A DNA stretch of 64,000 nt, from the NCBI GenBank assembly GCA_019636375.1, contig JAHBXS010000001.1, positions 1,240,001 to 1,304,000 of the forward strand, in the 5' to 3' direction. Source of the DNA: Pirellulaceae bacterium (GTDB lineage Bacteria; Planctomycetota; Planctomycetia; Pirellulales; Pirellulaceae). Made by a program: the position numbers and the translations under genes. How positions within the stretch are numbered: position 1 is the stretch's first letter; each line of letters opens with the position of its first letter. Below the pieces are notes generated by a model. That model did not search any database. It was not told where the DNA came from and saw nothing but the letters and a program-made list of their open reading frames with translations. Of the stretch, positions 59,643 to 64,000 are shown one piece after another.

Positions 59643-61430
59643 TCAGTCAAACTCCGAGAACTCGTCCAGTTTACCCAATACCGTGTAGCAGGATTCGGCG
59701 AGTTCGGGGTAGTCGCTGGCGATGCGAAATAGATCGTCGCGAAATCGGTCGATCACCGGCTCAAGCAGGCTAATGGAAATCGGCTCCCGCGCCCGCCCAC
59801 ACGCTGCTCTCAAATTTGCAAAATGGCGGTTCAAACATTCGATGTCGGGAAGTCGCAGCTCGCGAAATTCGTTTCGAGTTCCACGCAAGCCGACAATCAC
59901 GTCCGCCAGCTCAGCACCGACCTCGAACAAACAGAGTTCTAACGAACTGGTCCGTGTTGCGATTACCGATTCGCTCGGTTCGGAATTTTCGTCAACATTC
60001 CAATCGGACTCTTCTTCGTCGAAATCAGCGACGGGTTCAAAAGGTGGACAAATTGGCAATCCCAATTCTTTTTGCACCGCGATTCCAGCCTCGATCCGAT
60101 CGTTCTTCGCTTGCCATTCCGCCTGTTTCCGGTCCCAGTCTTCCTGAGTCCGACAGGTGAAATCGAAAACGAATTCATCGTCCAGATCAGAACCGTCCAG
60201 CCCGATCAGCATCGGGGCTGACGTGTCGGCCATCATCTGGCAGAGCGGGCAATCGCAATCGGGCATCATGTCGGTACCGGTGACAACCAGTGGCAATCGC
60301 CGTCGCTCCCGTTCACAAAACCAACTTGGTGATTTGCCAAAGAGCCCGTTTTCCGGCTGCTCAATCCACTCGTCGCGATACAAGGCAAGTTGAGCGATCT
60401 CCGATCGAATAAAATTTTCTCGATCTGGAACTTCGCCACTACAAGCAACTTCGTGCTGCAGGTTTTCCCAGCACTGTGCCAGCAGACTGCGGATCAGATG
60501 GTAGTACATAACATTCGCGGCGGTCCCAAAACCGGCGAATCGATAGGAATATGCTCGGGTTGATAGTGGCGGTGGACAACGACCTTGAACGCTCCACTGA
60601 TGATAGCGGTCTTGGAGATCGAGACTAATGTGTTCTTGCTGTTCGACCATGATTTCTCGCGGGCAATTTCCGTTGAGTTCTGCCAGTGGCTTCAACAACC
60701 AGGCCGCGTGAATCTCGCGGAACAAGTCATAAAATAGTTCGCTGGTCGGAAGATCGTTTTGCTGTTCGAGATTCGTGTACTCGGCGTCTTGCCGTGATCG
60801 TTCACTCGAGCGAAGCACCGTTTCAGTAATAATCTGTTCGCGACGGTGCCAATTGTCCAAGCATGACTGGGCGATGAATTCGAGCAAAGGCTCTCCGTAT
60901 AAAACAGTCCGCGCATCCAATCCGTCTGGCGTACGTTCGCTACGTCGCTGTCGGGCCAGATGTTGCCAGTTATTGGCATCGTGCGAGATTTTCCAACTCC
61001 TATCCAAATGAAAATAAAAATAGCGAGTTGTTTTCCCGTCAGGCAAATGCTCAAAGATGCAGTCTCTGTGAGCGTGAGACGAGTAGGTCGATTCGACAAC
61101 AATCAATTTCGCCGCCAGATCGATCACCACCAGCCCGGCATCATAAGGTTCATCGTCGAGGCCCATGCACAACCAGTTTCGCAACTGAGACTTTCGAGGA
61201 TCGGGTTCTGCCGAGATCGATGAGTCCATCGTCCCGGTTTTGCGAGAGCAGTTTGTGTCTTGTGCGCCAGAGAAGCTAGGGCGCATAAAGCGAACAAAAG
61301 CTTCGGACAATTCTTCGATGGTTGCAGGATCTGCACTGAGGGCCGCGATCACTCGATCAACCTCAGACCCATGCATCGTACACGACCTCGCAGCGCGCCA
61401 ATCACAAACCACTAATTTGCACTCGCTCAT
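59643..61430 (-). CDS. Large protein of unknown function
   Basis: 595 residues, without signal peptide or membrane helix. There is a likely globular N-terminal half and a Cys-rich motif, PDCDCPLCQMM (about 398-408), a possible metal site. An acidic stretch (DFDEEESDWNVDENSEPSES) joins it to a helical C-terminal domain. I recognise no family. The gene stands alone and converges with the kinase gene. Codon use is like its neighbours. Confidence 0.7.
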   Translation of the reverse strand: MSECKLVVCDWRAARSCTMHGSEVDRVIAALSADPATIEELSEAFVRFMRPSFSGAQDTNCSRKTGTMDSSISAEPDPRKSQLRNWLCMGLDDEPYDAGLVVIDLAAKLIVVESTYSSHAHRDCIFEHLPDGKTTRYFYFHLDRSWKISHDANNWQHLARQRRSERTPDGLDARTVLYGEPLLEFIAQSCLDNWHRREQIITETVLRSSERSRQDAEYTNLEQQNDLPTSELFYDLFREIHAAWLLKPLAELNGNCPREIMVEQQEHISLDLQDRYHQWSVQGRCPPPLSTRAYSYRFAGFGTAANVMYYHLIRSLLAQCWENLQHEVACSGEVPDRENFIRSEIAQLALYRDEWIEQPENGLFGKSPSWFCERERRRLPLVVTGTDMMPDCDCPLCQMMADTSAPMLIGLDGSDLDDEFVFDFTCRTQEDWDRKQAEWQAKNDRIEAGIAVQKELGLPICPPFEPVADFDEEESDWNVDENSEPSESVIATRTSSLELCLFEVGAELADVIVGLRGTRNEFRELRLPDIECLNRHFANLRAACGRAREPISISLLEPVIDRFRDDLFRIASDYPELAESCYTVLGKLDEFSEFD

Positions 61431-61491
61431 AGCCGACCTCTATTCAGATAGTCCAAACTTGCCGAACTCCCATAATATTTCTACCAGAATT

Positions 61492-61521
61492 TTAACCGTT
61501 AGGTGAAAAAATGGGTATAAT
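61492..61521 (+). promoter_or_regulatory. Candidate extended -10 promoter for the UVR protein gene
   Basis: TGGGTATAAT ends at 61521 (consensus TATAAT at 61516-61521 with TG extension), and TTAACC is at 61492-61497, an 18-base spacer. It lies about 82 bases before the ATG at 61603. Confidence 0.5.
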
Positions 61522-61545
61522 ACAAGATTCACGGTAGGAGAAGTA

Positions 61546-61600
61546 GTCAGCCGTAGGCATACCCATCGTTTAACAGTCAGCTGTAGGCGTACCCATCGCT
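61546..61600. repeat. Direct repeat in the leader of the UVR gene
   Basis: GTCAGCCGTAGGCATACCCA (61546-61565, continuing to TCGTT) recurs at 61576-61600 with three changes, a 30-base period, directly before the ATG. It separates promoter and start codon; a role in RNA or protein binding is possible. Confidence 0.65.
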
Positions 61601-61602
61601 TC

Positions 61603-62085
61603 ATGCATCCATCCAATCATCACAAACTGACAACTTGCTCGACCTGCGGGCAGTCTCTCGAAAACTCGGCCTCTCCGATTGAGGTGCATAGCGAAACGGG
61701 TGAGACGCGTCGGCGGTGTGCTGCTTGTTTGGCTAAAGAGTACGCGAACTCCATAACCACTGTCGAACAAGCTGATAGACTTAATACAGAATTGGAAGAT
61801 TTGATTGCGAGGGTCGATCGGTTGATCGAACAGAACCCGGATACGCCCACCGGTTTTACCAGTCTAGCGGGTCTTGCCGCGACACCGCTAAACAGCTTTC
61901 GAACATTACTTATTCATCTTGCCGAGGTTCAGTCGCGGCGGCAGGAGATTCTCGCGCAGGACGGGAGTGAGGCTCGCTTGGCTTACGAGATCAGACAGGC
62001 AGTCGCCGAAGAAGACTACGAACGGGCAGCCGAATTAAAAGGGCAGCGAGAACATGCCATGCAAATTCGCCACCGATCAACGTAA
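61603..62085 (+). CDS. Zinc-ribbon and UVR-motif protein (McsA-like)
   Basis: 160 residues. The N-terminus has two CxxC pairs (Cys12/Cys15 and Cys39/Cys42), a likely zinc site, and the C-terminus has a UVR motif (LAYEIRQAVAEEDYERAAEL), the UvrB/UvrC interaction motif. Together they resemble the activator McsA of Clp/McsB systems, though the match is general. No mcsB or clpC gene is near. The function is uncertain. Confidence 0.65.
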   Translation: MHPSNHHKLTTCSTCGQSLENSASPIEVHSETGETRRRCAACLAKEYANSITTVEQADRLNTELEDLIARVDRLIEQNPDTPTGFTSLAGLAATPLNSFRTLLIHLAEVQSRRQEILAQDGSEARLAYEIRQAVAEEDYERAAELKGQREHAMQIRHRST

Positions 62086-62136
62086 GTTTAGTGTGCCGAC
62101 CGTTGAGTAGGATGCAGCTTTAGTATTGTGGTTTGT

Positions 62137-62298
62137 TTAGGCAGTTATCCTCTTTCGGCACCTTCTCAACGGAACTGCTACTAACAAGATCGCCAAAAGC
62201 GATACCAAAAAGGGTGCTGGAACCGCCGTGATATTTTCGAAGCGTGCGGTTCGGGAAAGAAACGAGTTCTTTGAGATTTTCTTATTGGCTTGTTTCAC
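62137..62298 (-). CDS. Possible small single-span protein with PEP-CTERM-like tail
   Basis: A frame of 53 codons from a GTG at 62298 that overlaps the stop of the cupin gene (GTGA). The peptide has a basic N-terminus, then FENITAVPAPFLVS, a hydrophobic helix (LLAILLVAVPL) and RRCRKR. VPxP, helix and Arg cluster are the features of a PEP-CTERM anchor. It may be a small gene translated with the cupin, or the end of a lost PEP-CTERM gene. The overlap favours the first, but the length is short. Confidence 0.35.
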   Translation of the reverse strand: MKQANKKISKNSFLSRTARFENITAVPAPFLVSLLAILLVAVPLRRCRKRITA

Positions 62299-62663
62299 CC
62301 TCGATCTACGCCGGTTGTCTGGCTGGGAGGGCTGAAGATGTCCAGTACGAGTGTATCTTCCACTGCGTAGGCGGAATGGGGCACGTGTGGAGGCAGGTGC
62401 AACACTTCACCGGCTCGCACATCGACGAAACGATGATCGGGCGTGCCTGGCTCGCCCACCCCGAAACGCAAGCAACCTTTGAGCACAATACAAAACTGTT
62501 CGTTGGCATGGTGATGCGACGGCACATCACAGCCCGGCTCGAGAGCGATTTCCGAAATCATCATCTTCTCACCAATGATTCGCCGGCGCGAGAGCAACGC
62601 CAGCGGATGATCACGCGTCAGGTCGTCCCAGTGATACACAGTAGCAGTCGATTGCACGGTCAT
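62295..62663 (-). CDS. Cupin domain protein
   Basis: 122 residues with a good AGGAGG seven bases before the ATG. The cupin motif 1 is PSHHHANEQFCIVLKGCLRF with metal-binding His-His-His-Glu type residues, and motif 2 is LPPHVPHSAYAVED. It is a small single-domain beta-barrel, probably metal-binding, with unknown substrate. Not near any pathway gene that would tell its role. Confidence 0.85.
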   Translation of the reverse strand: MTVQSTATVYHWDDLTRDHPLALLSRRRIIGEKMMISEIALEPGCDVPSHHHANEQFCIVLKGCLRFGVGEPGTPDHRFVDVRAGEVLHLPPHVPHSAYAVEDTLVLDIFSPPSQTTGVDRG

Positions 62664-62708
62664 TTGATATCCTCCTATTAGGCTTTGTTTCTAAGGATCA
62701 AAGATTGG

Positions 62709-62826
62709 GTAGCCACGTTCGCCAGAACGCAGAGGCACTGTGATCCACCGTCTGGCGACGGTAGCCACGTTCGCCAGAACGTGGGTTTTCCTGAGAATTC
62801 TCTACGCTCTGGCGAACGTAGCTACG
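62709..62826. repeat. Interspersed short repeat cluster
   Basis: GGTAGCCACGTTCGCCAGAA is at 62709-62728 and again at 62761-62780, and an inverted copy (CTCTGGCGAACGTAGCTAC) at 62808-62826. A shorter related hairpin (CCGTCTGGCGACGG) lies between. The three together can form a long hairpin. This looks like a dispersed intergenic element. The rest of 62664-62898 holds nothing else. Confidence 0.7.
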
Positions 62827-62898
62827 GTTTAGAAACTAATCCCAATCATCGTTGGCAATTACAATTCATCACGCATGGGGGCAGACCTACGTCTGTTT

Positions 62899-63510
62899 TC
62901 AAAACACTTCGTACTCCTCCTCCGGTTCCTGCACGCAGTCGGCGGTAAACTCGATCCCGTCGTAGATGTCGCTCATTGCTAACGAGCAACCCAAAAACGG
63001 CAGATCAATGGTCGCTTCGATCCCCTGAACATCGTCACGCAAAAATCCACCATTGGTTCTCCTCATCACGATAGTAATCGGCTGGTGCTGCTCCAATACG
63101 AGGTAACATTGCAAAGATGGGATTGACAAGTAGGCCGTCATTTTCTCATCCAGATCGTAGCGGCGCGTGGAAGGCGAAAGGACTTCGATAATCAGAACGG
63201 GGCGGTCTTGAAAGACTGAGATCAGCTCGTTTGAATCACAAACGACCTGAGCGTCCGGGTAATAGAATCGCTTTTTGCCTTCCTGATCAATGCGAACCCT
63301 GGTATCGGAATCAAAGGGTTGACATGGATGGCCACGTAACTTCAGCGAGAGCTGGACAAGGCAATTCAATTTGACTCGATTATGCCTCAATGTCGATCCC
63401 GACATCGCTCGAATCCAACCGTCGACATACTCAGACTTGCTGCGACCTTGATCTTCCAGCGACAAGTACTCATCCACCGTAAAATACTCAGGCCGTTCTG
63501 CGCTACTCAT
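62899..63510 (-). CDS. Uma2 family protein (PD-(D/E)xK nuclease fold)
   Basis: 203 residues from the ATG at 63510 (GGAG nine bases upstream; a TTG at 63525 is also possible). The family motifs are clear: FTVDEYLSLEDQGRSKSEYV, FYYPDAQVVCD and PVLIIEVLSPSTRRYDLDEK, where Asp, Glu and Lys form the nuclease-type site. Uma2 (DUF820) proteins are often multi-copy in planctomycetes and cyanobacteria; the biological role is unclear. No antitoxin-like partner is next to it. Confidence 0.85.
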   Translation of the reverse strand: MSSAERPEYFTVDEYLSLEDQGRSKSEYVDGWIRAMSGSTLRHNRVKLNCLVQLSLKLRGHPCQPFDSDTRVRIDQEGKKRFYYPDAQVVCDSNELISVFQDRPVLIIEVLSPSTRRYDLDEKMTAYLSIPSLQCYLVLEQHQPITIVMRRTNGGFLRDDVQGIEATIDLPFLGCSLAMSDIYDGIEFTADCVQEPEEEYEVF

Positions 63511-63812
63511 ATCAATGGTCTCCAATTCGCTGGGTGCTCGCGATCAAGGGACATGGCTCTGAAATTATACGCGAAGATCGGACTGTTGTGCGTCTTTGAA
63601 GTGGTGAATTCTGAAAAATTCATGCGACCGCTCGACACATCGAAAACGGCCTGCTGGACCGCAGGTTTTCCCAAGAGCTGGCCGGCTCAACAGGCAGACC
63701 ATCAAAGAGCCACAAGTGGGCCGGATAACACAGATGAGGACGATCTGGGATTGAATCGCTATAATTTTTAGGTGGCACATTCAATTTGTCGGCAGCAAGA
63801 CGGAAAAACGAA

Positions 63813-63986
63813 ATGAGTTTATTTACAGCGGCTATGGTTTGGTCTCGCGATGGGGCGAAATTTACCGACCAGCAGTACTGTCGCGGTCATCGCTGGATAT
63901 TTGATGGCGGGATCGAGATCACTGCCTCTTCGTCACCGCATGTCGTTCGATGGTTTGAGCATCGAGCAGGTTCAACTAACAAATAA
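63813..63986 (+). pseudogene. OsmC-family N-terminal fragment
   Basis: From the ATG at 63813 the product reads SLFTAAMVWSRDG then QQYCRGHRWIFDGGIEITAS and SSPHVV, which is the N-terminus of OsmC-type peroxiredoxins (the R-x-H-x-W-x-FDGG-...-SSP pattern). After about 40 residues the match stops and the frame ends at 63986, so the catalytic cysteines are missing. Either a frameshift or a break near 63950. The rest may lie beyond the window. The gap 63511-63812 holds nothing else. Confidence 0.6.
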
Positions 63987-64000
63987 CCAACCATGTCGAT

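Noticed and set aside
1..64000. CRISPR arrays, rRNA genes and tRNA genes
   Set aside because: No array of regularly spaced repeats and no rRNA or complete tRNA could be recognised by reading; a covariance-model tRNA search would be needed to be sure.

Overview
The window is very probably chromosomal DNA of a planctomycete (phylum Planctomycetota). The evidence is gene content: a planctomycete-type secreted cytochrome c protein with two CxxCH sites, PEP-CTERM anchored proteins, an ECF sigma factor paired with a transmembrane Ser/Thr kinase carrying TPRs, a futalosine-pathway menaquinone gene (mqnD), a leucine-rich-repeat lipoprotein, and many lone genes on alternating strands. The genus cannot be fixed from sequence reading alone.

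Layout. 0-4.4 kb: end of a cbb3-oxidase maturation operon (ccoG-fixH-safE-like-ccoI-ccoS). 4.6-11.5 kb: mostly single genes, including two GIY-YIG proteins (one apparently exported, one a UvrC half/Cho-like protein), a PqqB-like metallo-hydrolase and the RlmI-type methyltransferase. 11.6-13.9 kb: rpmB with its terminator, then two overlapping DUF488 genes and a probable dual-OB protein. 14.0-18.5 kb (minus strand): a three-gene operon of an ExbB/TolQ/MotA-like channel with a very long coiled-coil tail and two single-span ExbD-like partners. 18.5-24.0 kb: an accessory island with a transposase relic, a two-gene operon (WD40-ROC GTPase-zinc ribbon-TIR protein coupled to a zeta-toxin-like kinase) and a clipped amine-oxidase gene. 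24-36 kb: thiO and a DUF2064 glycosyltransferase (with an inverted-repeat element at its start), a Ser/Thr kinase, the cytochrome protein, a dksA-like gene, lspA, a HisN-like phosphatase, the LRR lipoprotein, and a phosphodiesterase/TIM-barrel/BON operon. 36.4-38.7 kb: gcvT-gcvH-lplA, a lipoate/glycine-cleavage group. 38.9-48.6 kb: FHA protein, sigma/anti-sigma pair, exported alpha-toroid protein, M28 peptidase, mqnD, an exported methyltransferase and an ABC-2 permease. 49-53.3 kb: rpsA, an unassigned structured RNA with strong promoter and terminator, a small lipoprotein, trpS. 53.3-56.3 kb: a PEP-CTERM protein and a complete group II intron. 56.5-64 kb: ECF sigma plus kinase/TPR, a large unknown protein, a UVR-motif protein, cupin, Uma2 nuclease-like protein and an OsmC fragment.

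Most notable. (1) The WD40-ROC-TIR protein and zeta-like kinase look like an NLR-style conflict module; the last ~75 residues of the TIR protein resemble the small antitoxin-like proteins that precede zeta-type kinases, suggesting an effector with a fused antitoxin. (2) The group II intron can be bounded to the base (54216-56228) because it splits a two-hairpin dispersed repeat that is intact at 4435 and 18746 in the same window. (3) The 51.2-51.5 kb RNA has near-consensus promoter elements, paired arms, an unusually complete Shine-Dalgarno sequence before a 12-codon ORF, and an intrinsic terminator. (4) The channel operon pairs one ExbD-like protein that keeps the membrane aspartate with one that lacks it.
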